DNA of 64,000 nt from Artemia franciscana (GCF_032884065.1 NC_088879.1:22740038-22804037), one strand, 5' to 3'. Numbered from the stretch's first letter, positions 34,529 to 48,342 are shown. Notes: generated by a model not told the origin, from the sequence alone. Made by a program: numbers and translations.

Positions 34529-35232
34529 CTGGCATGTACGCAGGGAGGGCCTTCGGGCCCGCCCCCCGAAATTTTGTGAAATGTTTAATGTCCCCATGGT
34601 TTCTTGGGATTTCTGGCAAAAATAGGACATTTATTAAGAATCTAGATACATATGTGAAGCCTTTTTGGGGGGATTTTACAGCATGCAATTATTCGGTCAA
34701 GTCACTGTCCAATTATTAATCCATTTTCTGTGTAACTTTTTACCCTCTTTGAAGTAATTAGCAATTGTACTGTTATATTTGTAAAGAGAGTTTGCCCTCC
34801 ACAGCAAAATAGAATTATCCTTGATGTTAGGGCGTTTATCCCCCCCCCCTTTTTCAGTATAAAAAGTACAGCTTTTAATGGATCAATTTTGGAAAGTATT
34901 ATTTTTCATTAAAATCTACGTTTTTGCAATAGAAGAACTACCCCCCGCAGCACCCATATTGCACTGTTAACCCTAAAATTTCTCTTTCAATGGGATATAA
35001 TAGATTAATCAGTGGTTCTAAATCGCTATGAACATAACCTGAGCCTAAAACGAACTTTTGAGGCTTCAGTCTTCTTTCCCCCATCCGCTACAATACTACA
35101 GATTAAAGTTAATCTGTATTTTCCTATATATGTGCTTTTTGCTTTACTAAATAAAAAAGTGCTACTTTATATCTGCTGTTTCGAAGGTTTTGGCCCCAAC
35201 CCTCCGAAAAAAAATTCCTGCGTACGTGCCTG
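34529..35232. mobile_element. Non-autonomous TIR element, copy 1
   Basis: The left end CTGGCATGTACGCAGG and the right end read in reverse (CAGGCACGTACGCAGG) are 16-bp imperfect inverted repeats. The body matches 41153-41826 throughout (TTTCTTGGGATTTCTGGCAA, GGATTTTACAGCATGCAATT, CATAACCTGAGCCTAAAACG). The same short frames occur in both copies only because the DNA is shared. No clear target duplication. Confidence 0.7.
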
Positions 35233-35314
35233 CTTCTAGCATAGTACATAGAACGACAATTTTTGATAAAAGTACACTAATCAAGTATTTTATGACTGAC
35301 TAAAGAGGAAAAAA

Positions 35315-36840
35315 ACACACCATCAGATTTAATATATCAGAGTATCCTATCGTAGACTTTTCAAGTTTGTTTAAGTTGTTTAAAAATGTGGAATTTTGTT
35401 TTGTTTTTTTTTGCCAGAAAAAAACATGGATGCGTGTTTTTATTGTATTTTTTCAGGTGTGATTGTATTGAACCAAACCAAAACTTCTAAAATTTGGGAG
35501 AAGGCATTCCTTATCATGAGTGGTTTGAGCATTAAAGGTTCATGTTTGACAGTTGATAGCCTCATGGGAATTAATGTATTGCTGGTTAGGTACTAACAAT
35601 TTCCTATGCTAATCTGCATTTTACCTAATGTTATCGTGGCCGATAATCGTAGCTGAAAAAGCGCTGGCTCGTAGAAAACCCCTTACCAAAGGACTCAAGT
35701 CAATAAAGACTAAAAATGCTAATAAAGCCTTATAAGGCTTATGGGGATTTTCCTAATTGTCTTTAATTTATTCAATTATATGCTACAACCCTGTTTAATT
35801 TGGTAAAAACTTGATGATAATTTTATAATACTGATTGCAAAATATGCCACTGTCAATGGATTGTTACTTCAACTGACATCAGCTGCTGTAATTCGTTACG
35901 CAAATCAATTTGTCAATAAAATCTAGACAATTGTGCCTTGTGACAGCCTAGTGTGCCGCTCTCCTGAAAGTGGTCATGTTCGATCCCTACTGGCGCAAGG
36001 AAAATTCCCGCATTAAGATTGTGACGATAATTTTTTTATTTTTGCAACGAATTTTCGTAAACTTCGAAAGAGCAATTTAAAGCAGTAACCATAAAATATT
36101 ATTAGGAACGTAGTCGTATAAGAATCGAGCGATTTCTTCTTTGAGACTTTTTTTTAAAATGCTGCCAAACATTTTTGGTATAGCCGAAAACTTGATAAGT
36201 AACCGAAACTGAAATAAACAGTGTTAATAACAATGAATATTTTGACGAATCAAATTTTGATAGTTATTTAAAATATATAAAATTCATCAAGTTTAATAAA
36301 AAATATATAATAAGTTATTTAAACCCTGTGTAACGAAAATTCTGATGAGTGGAGTAAAGAGGAGAGAAAAAAAAGAATGTGGCCCACCAAGAGCTGCGCA
36401 CCTGAAGAAAAATTACCGATTTTCAAAGAGGGAAGAAACTTCACTAAAAGGCAACGGATTTTAACAAGAATCACATGATCGGGTTCAGCATATTCGAGAG
36501 CCCTGTTGTAGAAGTTTCAAGCTCTCATCTGCAAAAAAGGGGGAATTTCGCATTTTTTTGAAAAACGAAAGATCACGGAGGAGGGTTCATTTATTTTTGT
36601 TACTCTTTAAAGTTTGCTTGTTTCCCTAAGGGGTCTTTGTATCGAACCAATGGTCCTAGAACATCGGGAAAGGGCTCATTTGAAAGGAAATTAAAATTCA
36701 TTGTGACCAAATAGATTGGAGGGCAACTAGCCCCCTTTTTTCCGTCTTATTCAAATCTTGAGATATGCATTTTGTTCAGCATCGTTGAAAGACCCAAAAT
36801 TTGTGCCTTTGGAGATAACATAACTCTTTAGTCACTCTTT
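35315..36840 (+). repeat. Family B interspersed repeat fragments
   Basis: 35315-35560 (GTGGAATTTTG, then TTGCCAGAAAAAAAC, then GATGCGTGTTTTTATTG) and 36190-36840 (AGTAACCGAAACTG, AAAATTCATCAAGTTTAATA, TCAGCATATTCGAGAGCCCT, GAGATATGCATTTTGTTCAG) match, in parts, the reversed copy at 38160-39735. At 35936-36000 there is also a degenerate tRNA-like head (CAGCCTAGTGTG and GTTCGATCCC). Non-coding. Confidence 0.55.
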
Positions 36841-37680
36841 AGTCGAGGAATTCCGGAATGAGCAGGGTTTTAATTGAAACAAGAGTAGCATAGAGTATTC
36901 TATTCTTACTGCCAAAAAAAACATGGCAATGTAAGAGCAGTATAAAGGCACGCATGCATACAGGAAGGTGGCGATTTCCTAAGAAAACTGTGGAAAACGG
37001 CTTCAGAGCAGTGAAACACGCTGGTTGAAAAAAAAAAGAAGAAGTCGGGCTCAAAGAGAAATAATCTTTTTTCAAATTAGAGTCTTGCAAAAAGGCTCAA
37101 ATTTTGAATCCGGTATTTCACATGTATTTTCTCTGAGCTTTTGATGACATTCCTGAACAACATGCTCAGAAAATTATGATAGAACATAAGTTTCTCAGCC
37201 AAACTCCTCACAAGCGATAACCCATATACAACGGATTTTCTCTTCTTATACGAATTTTTTGTTACAAAAAGAACGTGAATTGACTGCTTTGTAGTAGCGA
37301 ACACGGTGGATGAAAAATCAACGCCATCTATGTTTTTGCTCATGGCGTCATTCTTCCTCCAGAATTTGTACCGGATCACACTATAGTCATGTGCAATTTT
37401 TATGACCAACTAATCAGAATGAAGATTTAAGGCAGATCAATTTAAATAGATAAGATATTTGGAACATCAGTTGTTCTATCTGTGTGATGAACCTGACAAA
37501 ATACATCCACATAGTATTTTTAATTAGGAAGAAATTAGTGTTGATTCAGACGTTTTAAACCAAATTGCCACTTAAATTTTCAACTTCAGTAGCCTCAGTT
37601 CGAAGCTAAAATTGACCACAAATGCTGTTCATTCATAATTCCTTGGCTTCTTTGAATGATTAAATAAATGGAAAACAATT
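36841..37680. other. Unassigned stretch
   Basis: Two minus-strand frames (83 and 110 codons, 36839-37409) have no recognised motif. No repeat shared with the rest of the window was noticed. Confidence 0.3.
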
Positions 37681-37739
37681 TTTTTAACTGAAAGTACGGA
37701 GCGACATTAAAACTCAAAACGAACATAAATTATTCCGTG

Positions 37740-38160
37740 TATGAAAGGGGCTGTCCACTCCTCAACGCCACGCTTTTATCGAATATAAGTTAGCATTATC
37801 CACTTTACAAATTCCCTCTCTTCAAGAGCGTCGTCTCAGTTTGATTCTTGAATTTGGCCAATATCTTCTCAGAAGTGATAAATACAGATCGATACTACCA
37901 CCAGTTTTAGTGAAACATCGAAGTACTAGGTTGAAGAAATTTGACAGATTAGCAGCACCTCCTTCACGCACAAATCGTTTTTCCAACTCATTCATCCCTT
38001 TCTTTGTATCAAAGTATAACAATTGTTGATTTTAAACTATTTGTCTTCTGATTTTTTTTTTGTCGTTTGATTTAATCCTTTTTTCTTTTTTGTAAGCACA
38101 AGCGCCATTTAGTTTTATGACTACGAGAGATTGTGCAAATAAAACCTATTCCTATTCCTT
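37740..38160 (+). pseudogene. CR1/jockey-type LINE 3' end with ORF2 C-terminus
   Basis: The frame around 37820-38029 gives SLQERRLSLILEFGQYLLRS, then PPVLVKHRSTRLKKFDRL and RTNRFSNSFIPFF before a stop. This is the typical C-terminal tail of CR1/jockey polymerases (rows of ERR..L...F, then R..R..NSxIPxxV). The untranslated end finishes in AATAAAACC followed by CTATTCCTATTCC, a short 3' terminal repeat. The 5' part is replaced by family B sequence (37680-37745). Confidence 0.65.
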
Positions 38161-39735
38161 AATTTCAGTTGAAAACACTTGTTTTTTATTTAATTGCTGA
38201 TCTTTAAAAATAATATCGAGAAATCCAGCTCCCCCTCCATGGACAATTTCCTTCCTCCCTCGAAATATTTCTCCGTGGGAAGATTCTCCCACGTAACTTA
38301 AATTGGTGACATTTGCGGAACTAATTTTGTAAGGCATAGTAACAGAACAACCAAAAAGGTCAAAACTATTTTCATGAAAAAGAGTCACAAAGTTGAGCTA
38401 CTCTCAAATTACTGAAAAGAATGAGAGAAAAGATCTTTAAAAGACATACAATACTTTATGTTCGTTTTAAGTTTTATTCCTTACTTTCAGTTGGAAAAAA
38501 ACTTCTTTTTTTGTTTAATAACAATCACAAGCCGAAGACTTACAATAACTTTGGTTTATTATTACATCAAAATCATAGTTATGAAGCTGCTTTAGATAAA
38601 ATTGAATGCTAAGATTGGCCGGAAAATAACACAAACAAATTATTGCTTATATCGGCCATTATTAAACAAAAGTTTAGCGTAAAGAGCGAGGTATTGACGA
38701 GGAGGAAAGCTTCCTCATATGCGTAATATAAAGGGGTTCTCCCCATCGTCAATACATCGTCCTTTACGCTAAACTTTGAATTTTGTACCAATTCTTTAAG
38801 AATGACCCCTGAATCACAAGGCCATTTAATAAGAATGAACAGCTCTTTTGAAATTACTAAAAATGCTTTAGCGTAAACAGCGATGGATTTACGAGGGGAT
38901 GAACCCCCTCATATACGTAACAATTTCGGTTCGTTTTTAGTTTGAATGTATCTCATTATTCTCGGTTGGAATTTTTTTTTTCAATTTAATTTTTAATCCT
39001 TTTTTAAATAATGCTGGGGTATCCAGCACCCCCTTCACAGAAATTACCTTCCCCATGCAAAATTCCTCCATGGAAAAATCCTCACATGTAACTAAATACC
39101 CGACCCCCCAGAAAAAATCCCCCCCTGAAAACGTCTGTATACTTACCAATAACCAATACTATATGTAAACAATAGGCAAATTTCATAACTTATAGCCCTT
39201 CCCCTCGGGACTGTGGGGGATTAAGTCGTCCTCAAAGACATAGTTATTATATATTTTGACTATGCTGAACAAAATGGCTGTCTAAATGGGAGGGGCCTAG
39301 GTACCTCCCAATTTTATTGGTCACTTGCCCTCTCACGAAATTCTAGGACCACTGGGTCAATACGATCACCCCTGGGAGAAAAAAACACGCAATCATGATC
39401 TTCCTTCTGGCAAAAAAAAAATATACAAAATTCCACATTCTTGTAGATAGGAGCTTGAACCTCTACAGTAACCTCTACAGGTTCTCTGATACGCTGAATC
39501 TGATGGTGTGCGATTTTCATTAAGATTATAAGACTTTTAGGGGGGTTTCTCCCTTTTTTCGAAAACAAAGTAAATATTCTCCGACTCGTAACTTTTGATG
39601 AGTAGGACTAAACTTGATGAAACTTATATATTTAAAATCAGCATAAAAATCCGATTGTTTTAATGTATCAATTGGTATCAAAATTTCGTTTTTAGAGTTT
39701 CGGTTACTATTGAGGCTGGTCGCTCCTTACTTAAG
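38160..39735 (-). repeat. Family B interspersed repeat, long reversed copy
   Basis: Read on the minus strand it starts with AAGTAAGGAGCGACCAGCCT and CAATAGTAACCGAAACTC, then ATTTTAATGAAAATCGCAC, CCAGTGGTCCTAGAATTTCG and GCCATTTTGTTCAGCATAG, and ends in blocks containing TTTAGCGTAAAGAGCG and CCCTCATATACGTAA. Partial copies occur at 35315-36840, 37680-37745, 44385-44522 and 57880-58830. Reading frames within are not conserved. Confidence 0.6.
38664..38780. repeat. Inverted repeat within family B
   Basis: AAAGTTTAGCGTAAAG followed by AGCGAGGTATTGACGA pairs with TCGTCAATACATCGTC followed by CTTTACGCTAAACTTT, around a ~45-bp spacer. Similar snap-back structure recurs at 58448-58815. Confidence 0.6.
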
Positions 39736-39956
39736 TTGGTTACTAAGAGCTGTTGGAACAGGGAAGACTATAGTGTGTTTAAAACATTGCAGTCAAGATG
39801 GGTGATGCTCTTCATGACTGTAAGTGCAAGAGAAGCATGGCGCCTCCTACCCACGGTCGCCATTTATTCTTTGTTACTGCACTGCTTGACCTGGTGTATA
39901 AGCAGAGGAAATGACAACCCTACTTAAATATTTCAGCGCTCTAAGTACCACTACAT

Positions 39957-40141
39957 CAATGGCTTCAATTTTTTTTAGGGGGGGGGGGCTAAATTTTCGT
40001 CCTCCCCCTAGATTTCAAGAATGCTTTTTTCTGGTATTTCCATTGAAAAATGGAAAACAATCAATTCCTACCCCTACCCCCCCCTATACATTTCAATATT
40101 GATTTTGCTTCCCCTAGATCTTCGTGAATTGACGCCACTGT
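39957..40141. mobile_element. Possible small TIR element (MITE)
   Basis: The left end CAATGGCTTCAATTTTTTTT and the right end read in reverse (CAGTGGCGTCAATTCACG) are similar, and both lead into G-runs with TTCAAGA/GATTTTG cores. Length about 185 bp. No matching flanking duplication was found. Confidence 0.35.
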
Positions 40142-40258
40142 GGTGGGTACTGACTTCGGTCCTTTTTGAGGATTACCATCCTGTCGTTGAGAATAAGTAT
40201 GAGGTGCCTTAGCATTACTTAATTGCTTACGCAACTGATATATACAACAGAACAAAAT

Positions 40259-40398
40259 TATCACAAATCGCCATTAAAAATTACAAGATGAGCAATCACA
40301 AATCGCCATTAAAAATTACAAGATGAGCAATCAAAAATCGCCATTAAAAATTACAAGATGAGCAATCACAAATCGCCATTAAAAATTACAAGATGAGC
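40259..40398 (+). repeat. 35-bp tandem repeat, 4 units
   Basis: ATCACAAATCGCCATTAAAA plus 15 further bases, repeated four times head to tail without spacers. Only one substitution was noticed (ATCAAAAATCG in unit 3). Confidence 0.95.
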
Positions 40399-40904
40399 AA
40401 CCATGCCTCGCGACATTCTCATGCAATTGTTTCTACAATATAAACCGATAAAGTTGTTTTGTAAAGATTTTGTCATCACTTAAGTGAATTATACGTGAGA
40501 CATTCTTTAGCGTATATTGAGTAAAGAAACATCAAGATACCAAAAATATGTTTAGATACAAATTTTATAATCAGACGCCTATAATATGCCTATCCTGTCG
40601 TTTTGTTTCCGAAAAGCTCTGAAGCAGGCTTTTTCTCCTAACCCAGTGGATAGGGTACGTTCACGGGGAGAGAAAAGGAGAATGATAGCAAACGCTTTTC
40701 AAACATAAACTTTAAATGATTAAGGCTTCAGTATGCGGCTCTTTCACCCTTTGGCTCAGTTGGAATCTAAGAAGTAGTTTTGGGAGGGATCATCCTCATT
40801 TTGGCTGAGTATTTTCATCACTCCATCGTAAACAGTAAATCCAAAGGTACTTGTCTGTTAAAGAGATTATTCTTAAGAATTAGGCTGTCTGAGATATGAC
40901 AAAA

Positions 40905-41145
40905 CCGGTTTGAATCGGTTATGATTTGCTTATTTTGAGTGAGAAAACAACGATGTATGAAATATATAATGTAAAGTTATATATTTTAATTAAATATTTA
41001 ATTTTTAAACGTGGTTAGGGGTTAAGTTAGGTTGGGCTAGGCATTTAATATAATGTGTTTTTTGTGGCCTGTTTTCCATAATTCTTTGTTATAATATTCA
41101 CAATTTTGTTTTGAAAGTATTATATTATCATCAAGTTTGGATATA
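40905..41145 (+). repeat. Family C interspersed repeat, copy 1
   Basis: Aligns with 60410-60635 at an estimated 70-80% similarity: AAAACCGGTTT start, TTAATTAAATATTTAAT, GTGGCCTGTTTTCCATAATT, CATCAAGTTTGGATATATC. The TIR element copy 2 begins 8 bp after it. Confidence 0.5.
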
Positions 41146-41152
41146 TCAAACA

Positions 41153-41826
41153 CTGGCATGTACGCAGGGGAGAGGCCTTCGGGCCCGCCTCCCCCCCGAA
41201 ATTATGTGAAATGTTTAATTTCCCCATGGTTTCTTGGGATTTCTGGCAAAAGTAGGACATTTATTAAGAATCTAGATGCATTTGTGAAGCCTTTTTTGGG
41301 GGATTTTACAGCATGCAATTATCCGGTCAAGTCACTGCCCAATTACTAACCCATTTTCTGTCAACTTTTTACCGTCTTTGAAGTAATTAGTAATTGTACT
41401 GTTATTTTTTTTTGTTGGGAGAGTTTGCTTTCCACAGCAAAATAGAATTATTCTTGATATTAGGGCGTTTATCCCACCTTTTCAGGATAAAGTACAGCTT
41501 TTAATGGATCAATTTTGGAAACTATCATTTTTTATTAAAATCTACGTTTTCGCAATAGAAGAACTACCCGCCACAGCACCCATATTGCACTGTTATAACC
41601 TGAACACATGCACTGTTATAACCTATGAACATAACCTGAGCCTAAAACGTACTTTTGAGGCTTCAGTCTTCTTCCCCCCATCCGCTACAATGCTACAGAT
41701 TAAAGTTAGTCTGTATTTTCCGATATACGTGCTTTTTGCATTGCTAAACTAAAAAAGTGCTACTTTATATGTGCTGTTTCGAAGATTTCCCCCCCCCCCG
41801 AAAAAAAATTTCTGCGTACGTGCCTG
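41153..41826. mobile_element. Non-autonomous TIR element, copy 2
   Basis: Same ends (CTGGCATGTACGCAGG and ...CGTACGTGCCTG) and body as 34529-35232, at roughly 90% identity, with an internal AACCTGAACACATGCACTG duplication of its own. No transposase. Confidence 0.7.
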
Positions 41827-43240
<1,414 letters not shown>

Positions 43241-44384
43241 GTACTTATCTAAAGAATGTTTGAGATGAGTAACTGAAAGGAATTTATTTTTAAATTTATT
43301 TATGAAACTTGCAATAAGTTGTAAGATTTAAAATTGTCACATTACATTTAGTATTTCACGGCGTCTAGTTTTACAAGAGGCAAACCGGAACAAGTGAAGT
43401 AACCAGAGAAAAAATAACAGATCCCTCAAATTGAAATTCGAATATTCACATTTTCATTTTTGGTTGATTATATGCAGTGCCAAATATGGATTTCTGCTGG
43501 GACCCCTTGGCCAATGTAATTTTGAGGCCTGCTAAGGCAGGGTATATTCTATTGAAACATAAAAGTAATGGATCGTAAATTGAGGCTTGTTATTTAAAAT
43601 TTGGAACTTGGAATAAGACCCGTTATCATTATAACGCTATTACTTCGCTTGCTGTATATAAACACTGTTCCTCTTCTTGCTCTTTTTTAGCTTTTATGTT
43701 TCAAATTACAAAAAATGTAATCAAAAACTCTTGAGCATAATCAGTGCAAATTGTGTTTTTTTGACATTTTAGGATAATTCTGCTTTTGCAGAAGCAGATT
43801 CCTGAGCCAGAACTGCAGTCTTTGACTAGGCTCAAACTTTTTGGGATTAGGATCTTAGCTTTATTTTTTGCCACATTAGCTCTTTGCCTGTAAAGCAAAG
43901 AGCTGTTGGTCCTTTCCCATATTAATACCGAAGACGAAAGTTCAAAAAGGGGAATTGTAAAAGACTACTAACATGAAAGTATTGTTATATAATAAATAAA
44001 AAAGAGAAAAGCTTCTGCATCGATTAAAATCTTTTAATAACCTCTTGGGGTTGATGCATGATCTAGTATATACAGTATCGTAAACGTTTATTGATGTTAC
44101 TAGGACTCGTTTGTAAAATAAAGTCGACCCATTGCCCTTTTTGCAGGTAGAGGTAAGGTCGGTCAAATCTATTCAAGAAATATATGAAAAATTTAGAGCA
44201 TACGTCAGAGACTTGCTTGAAGAAAACCATAGTAAATTAATGTGAGCTTTGTTTCTGTAATAAGTTGAAGATGCTTACCATAGGCAGAGCAATAGCGCTA
44301 AGTAAAGAGCAATAAGGCTTCAGTGTATTATATTTTTTGTCAGGCCACTGCGTATGGAAGGAGTTGCTGTAGAAACTTCGGAGA
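43241..44384. other. Unassigned stretch
   Basis: Short frames (65-74 codons) on the minus strand without motifs. A small hairpin AGCTCTTTG...CAAAGAGCT at 43878-43904. No gene seen. Confidence 0.35.
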
Positions 44385-44522
44385 GGGCTCACTTAATTGG
44401 AAGTTATAGTGCCCTTTTTAAGAGACAAAAGTGATTAGAGGGCAAACAGCTCCTCCTAAGCCCCTTTTAGCTGGCGCCACCCCCTCAAATAAAAATCGAT
44501 CAAAAAATTGAGAATAGCCATT
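44385..44522 (+). repeat. Family B fragment joined to a LINE
   Basis: GAGAGGGCTCACTTAATTGG, AGTGCCCTTTTTAAG and GAATAGCCATTTTGTTCA follow the family B order, and the sequence then passes directly into the RTE-like LINE. Confidence 0.55.
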
Positions 44523-45925
44523 TTGTTCAAAATTGGAACTTGGGATGTTTCAACGTTAAAAAATGACTCTCGTATCGACATTTTGACTGATGAATTCAGG
44601 TGCTTCGGAGGACTTATTAGGATTTTCAGAAACTCATATCCCAGAGGACGGGAAACATAAAATTAGGTGATATACAATTTATTTACTCAGGCAGGAAGGA
44701 CGGAGGGCATAGGTAGGAAGTAGGGCTCATGATGAATAAGGAAGCTACCATGTCTTGTTTACTTTGGAGAGGTAATAGTAATAGAATGTTAGTCGCTCAC
44801 TTTATGACCAAAAAGTGGAGAGTATCAGTCATAGTTGTATATGCGTCTGTAGAATCGACTGATGAAGATAGCAGTGACTCAAATAAATTTTACTTTCAGC
44901 TAGAGGGACAAATAGACAGCGTCCTACGTAAAATAGTTTAGGAAGTCGCTGATACTGTCTTAGGGGATGCTGTAAGTTAAGCTTTAAGAGAAGAACAGTG
45001 TGACTTTAGGAAGGATAGAGGATGCGTCGATCAAATTTCCAATCTTGGGTTAATAATTGAAAAGTGCGTGAGTAGCCTAACGGCTTTAGTTCTCAGTTTT
45101 GTAGATTTTGAGCAAGCGTTTGATTCGGTTGATAGAAGAGCTTTAGCGAATATGCTTGTATGGCATACCAGATAAATACAAGTGATTATTGCTATGTACG
45201 AGAATAACATCGCTGCGGTTAAGGTAGAAAATGAGTTTAGTAGCTGGTTTCGTATTAAATCAGGAGTTAAACAGGGTTGTATTCTATCCCCGTTTAAAAG
45301 GATAATTTTGATGGACTTTATCCTAAAAGCGGTGGGTACAGTGAAGATGTTAAAAGTAGAATAGGCCAAGCCCAGGGTGTTTTTTTCACAGTTGAAAAAA
45401 GTTTGGAAGAATGTGAAGAAAAGTGTGCGAACCAATATTAGAATATTGGAAGCTACAGTGATGACAGTGGTCAACTATGGTTTTGAAGCGTGGGTACCCG
45501 AAAAAGCGGAAGGGGTGTATGTAGATGTTTTCCAGAGAAAGTGTCTAGAGATTATTTTGGGTACCCGACTGACTGACACAATCTCAAATAGTAAGCTGTA
45601 TGAAAAATATGGTTCAATCCCTTTTTCTAGGGCTATAACGAGAGAATGGATGGCTAGGTGGCTATGACATGGGATGAAGGATGAGAGATTGCCAAAGATT
45701 GCTGTAGTCCGCCAGCCGTAATGGGCCATGCGAAAAGCGGGTCGTCACTGAATGTGATGGGAGGACGTCGTAAGGAAAGATTTAAGGGAACTGGGAACTT
45801 CTTGGTAGGATGTAAAGAGGGAGGCTTTGGATAGATTGGGGTAGAAAAGGAGCGTGCGTAGCTGTGTTGGCCTCAAGCGGCTTGGTGCTGCAGCTGTTAG
45901 TAATAGTAGTATTAGTTTAATATTA
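44523..45925 (+). mobile_element. RTE-like LINE copy with internal deletions
   Basis: The family of 12667-15590, in sense. The endonuclease start (GTWDVSTLKNDSRIDILTDE, MMNKEATMSCLLW, KKWRVSVIVVYA) runs to about 44940 and then jumps to the reverse transcriptase (EEQCDFRKDRGCVDQISNL). Motif A follows (FVDFEQAFDSVD), then SGVKQGCILSPF. A second jump at about 45345 removes the YADD box and rejoins at AQGVFFSQLKKVWKNVKK and EATVMTVVNYGFEAWVPEKA. The 3' end is (TAG/TAT)n at about 45898-45925. It cannot encode active enzymes. Confidence 0.85.
45377..45667 (+). pseudogene. RTE-like LINE ORF2 C-terminal piece
   Basis: 96-codon open piece with RILEATVMTVVNYGFEAWVP, FQRKCLEIILGTRLTDTISN, then SKLYEKYGSIPFSRAI, the segment after the polymerase palm. 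It belongs to the deleted LINE copy. Confidence 0.8.
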
Positions 45926-46677
45926 AAATTTGAATTGCGAAATTCGGGGGCAAAGCGAATCGAAGGATAACTAAACTCCCTTGGCACCCCACAGCCCAAG
46001 AGGTTATCGGATCAGATTCTCTGGTGTTAGTTTTAGCCAAAACAACCGAAAGGGCCTAAAAATGTCCTCCATGGGTAACATGATCCGAGTATCCCTAAGG
46101 ATAAGGGCCAAAAGTTGTACAAATGGTTCATTTGACAAAGACATGTCAAAGATATTTGCTACTACTAATACAAACACAATGCTACGTGATTTAAAAGATG
46201 AACATAAATCAAATTAAAAACCACAATTGTTCCATAACAATTAAAGATTGCAATTAAAACTTAGAACGTTCATTAATTAGCTTATCTGAAGCACCAATCT
46301 TTAAAAAATGAAATCATTGTGAATGAAGGAATGAAGTCAAAACTTGAAATGTACAGAAATAACTGAGATAAGTTCGATGGGAATTTTTCTCCCCCCCAAC
46401 CCACAGATATCCTACTAGGATACTTTTACAAAAAATAAAACCAAAAATAACATTAATATTTATATTATGTAACATTTCCATTTTACATACTATATAACAA
46501 AACGACATACTTGTCAGTTATTGGAATTACACCCAAAAAGTGAAATTAGGTTAATCCTAATGAAAAATAACAAAGCATAATGATAAAATAATGCTTCAGA
46601 AACAAAATTACGAAAACCTAACGTAACCTAACCCCCACCTCCAGCCCTAATGTGCAAATATATAGTCCAAATTATAC
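45926..46677. other. Unassigned stretch
   Basis: Contains a 78-codon plus-strand frame (45981-46217) and a minus-strand frame (46314-46508) with no recognised motif. No repeat recognised. Confidence 0.3.
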
Positions 46678-47279
46678 AAATCCAATGCTGTGTATCAGCC
46701 ACCACTTGTTTTTAAAGCCATGAAACCGGTTTTCTGAGATGTAACCTAAGCGTAATTTTTGAACGTGTTTCCAATAACCGACAAGTACCCCCCCCCAAAA
46801 AAAAAAAAAATCCCACTACAACTTATCTTCTGTCGTTCAACTGAATTTTATTGTTTTAAAACAGCGCGAATTTTTTTAAATATCTTTTTCTTTTAAATTT
46901 GATTTTTTTAAATTCATAACAATTTCACTAGCTTTTCAATTTGATGAGTTCCGAAAAGATGGTGGTGAGCGTCTTGAGGAAATCCAATGCTGTGTATCAG
47001 CCACCACTTGTTTTTAAAGCTATTAAACCGGTTTTCTGAGATGTAACCTAAGCGTAATTCTTGAACGTGTTCCAATAACCGACAAGTACCCCCCCCCCCC
47101 CAAAAAAAAAAAATATCCCACTACAACTTATCTTCTGTCGTTCAATTGAATTTTATTGTTTTAAAACAGCGCGAATTTTTGTAAATATTTTTTTCCTTTT
47201 AAATTTAATTTTTTCAAATTCATAACAATTTCACTAGCTTTTCAACTTGATGAGTTCCGAAACGATGGTGGTGAGCGTC
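46678..47279 (+). repeat. Tandem duplication, 2 x ~302 bp
   Basis: AAATCCAATGCTGTGTATCA starts at 46678 and 46981, both followed by CACCACTTGTTTTTAAAGC, a C-run plus A-run, and GATGGTGGTGAGCGTC. The units differ by a few per cent, mainly in homopolymer length. Confidence 0.85.
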
Positions 47280-48342
47280 AGCTACTTAGTCACATAGTTT
47301 ACGGATGCGTAAATTAAATGGTTAAGCACTTATACAGTTAGTGACTGCATAATTGAATATTTTCTATCAAGCTATCTAAGAACTCTATTGGCAAACGTAG
47401 TTGTAACCCTTGACTGACCATGGAGTATTTGAAAACAAGAGGTCGCACGCTCTTTAGTCCTCATGTCGTTGAGTCTGAGTCGCAGGATCGAGTAGATATG
47501 GTGCGGAAATTCCGGTCCTTTAGAGATATTTTTTTTAATTTGTTATTTAAGGTTAAGGCTAGCAGCAAGCTTGTGGCCCTCGAAAACAGCAATAATTTTC
47601 TAATAATAGCCAAAAACTCTCGCGATAGAATCACAAATATATTTAAACCGTGCTTACAGATGTTTTCACCCAGTTTACGAGGACCAGGAACTCATATGAG
47701 TGTTCTGCTATGTACATTCTGTTTTATGTTAGATTTTCTATTATGCCACTGAGGGAATCCGGTAACGTTAAGAAATAACGTTTTGCATGAAAGTACGGTT
47801 TCTCTGTCGTGGGATTTTTGCGCTATTTCTAAAAAATAATGTCTAATTCAAAGTTTTGCTTACTCTATTTTACCTTCAGAAATATTTTAGGGTTGTCCCA
47901 TCATTGCTAATAACGTCGAAAAATAACCAACCAACTTCAAGTCCAGTTTCACTGTATTTGGTCCACGCCTAGTCTGTCCAACTTGCTTCTTCTTTCAATG
48001 AGCAAAGGGTCTACAGTTCAGTGCTTGGCGAGGTGGAGTTAGTATTTAATTTACGAGACTAGACTCACGATCACTGGGTGATGCTTTCTAACCAGTTGCA
48101 AAATTTCTGACGGTAACGGAGTCAAACTCAAATTCTGCTTAGACAAAAGGTTTTGTTTTTTTTTCAGTTCCGAGAAAGAAAATATTTCCTGGCGCCGAAA
48201 ATTAGGTAATTGAAAAAAGAAATACCACGATGAGTTACATTTGAGATAATTTAAAAGACCTTCTTAAAAAAAAGTAAATAAAAATCATTACCTAGCCTCT
48301 GGTATAAAATATATTCATGCATTGAATAGAAGTGTATGCAGC
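47280..48342. other. 3' flank of exu, no recognised feature
   Basis: A 110-codon plus-strand frame at 47420-47752 (MEYLKTRGRTLFSPHVVESE...) has no recognised motif, and neither a splice nor a poly(A) context supports it. The rest is AT-rich. Confidence 0.3.

Noticed and set aside
34534..34719. Conserved 61-codon frame in both TIR element copies
   Set aside because: It is matched in the copy at 41.2 kb, but the similarity is equally high outside the frame and on the other strand, so it reflects DNA copying, not protein constraint.
40259..40398. Four regular 35-bp repeats as a CRISPR array
   Set aside because: Units are head to tail with no spacers, and the genome is eukaryotic.
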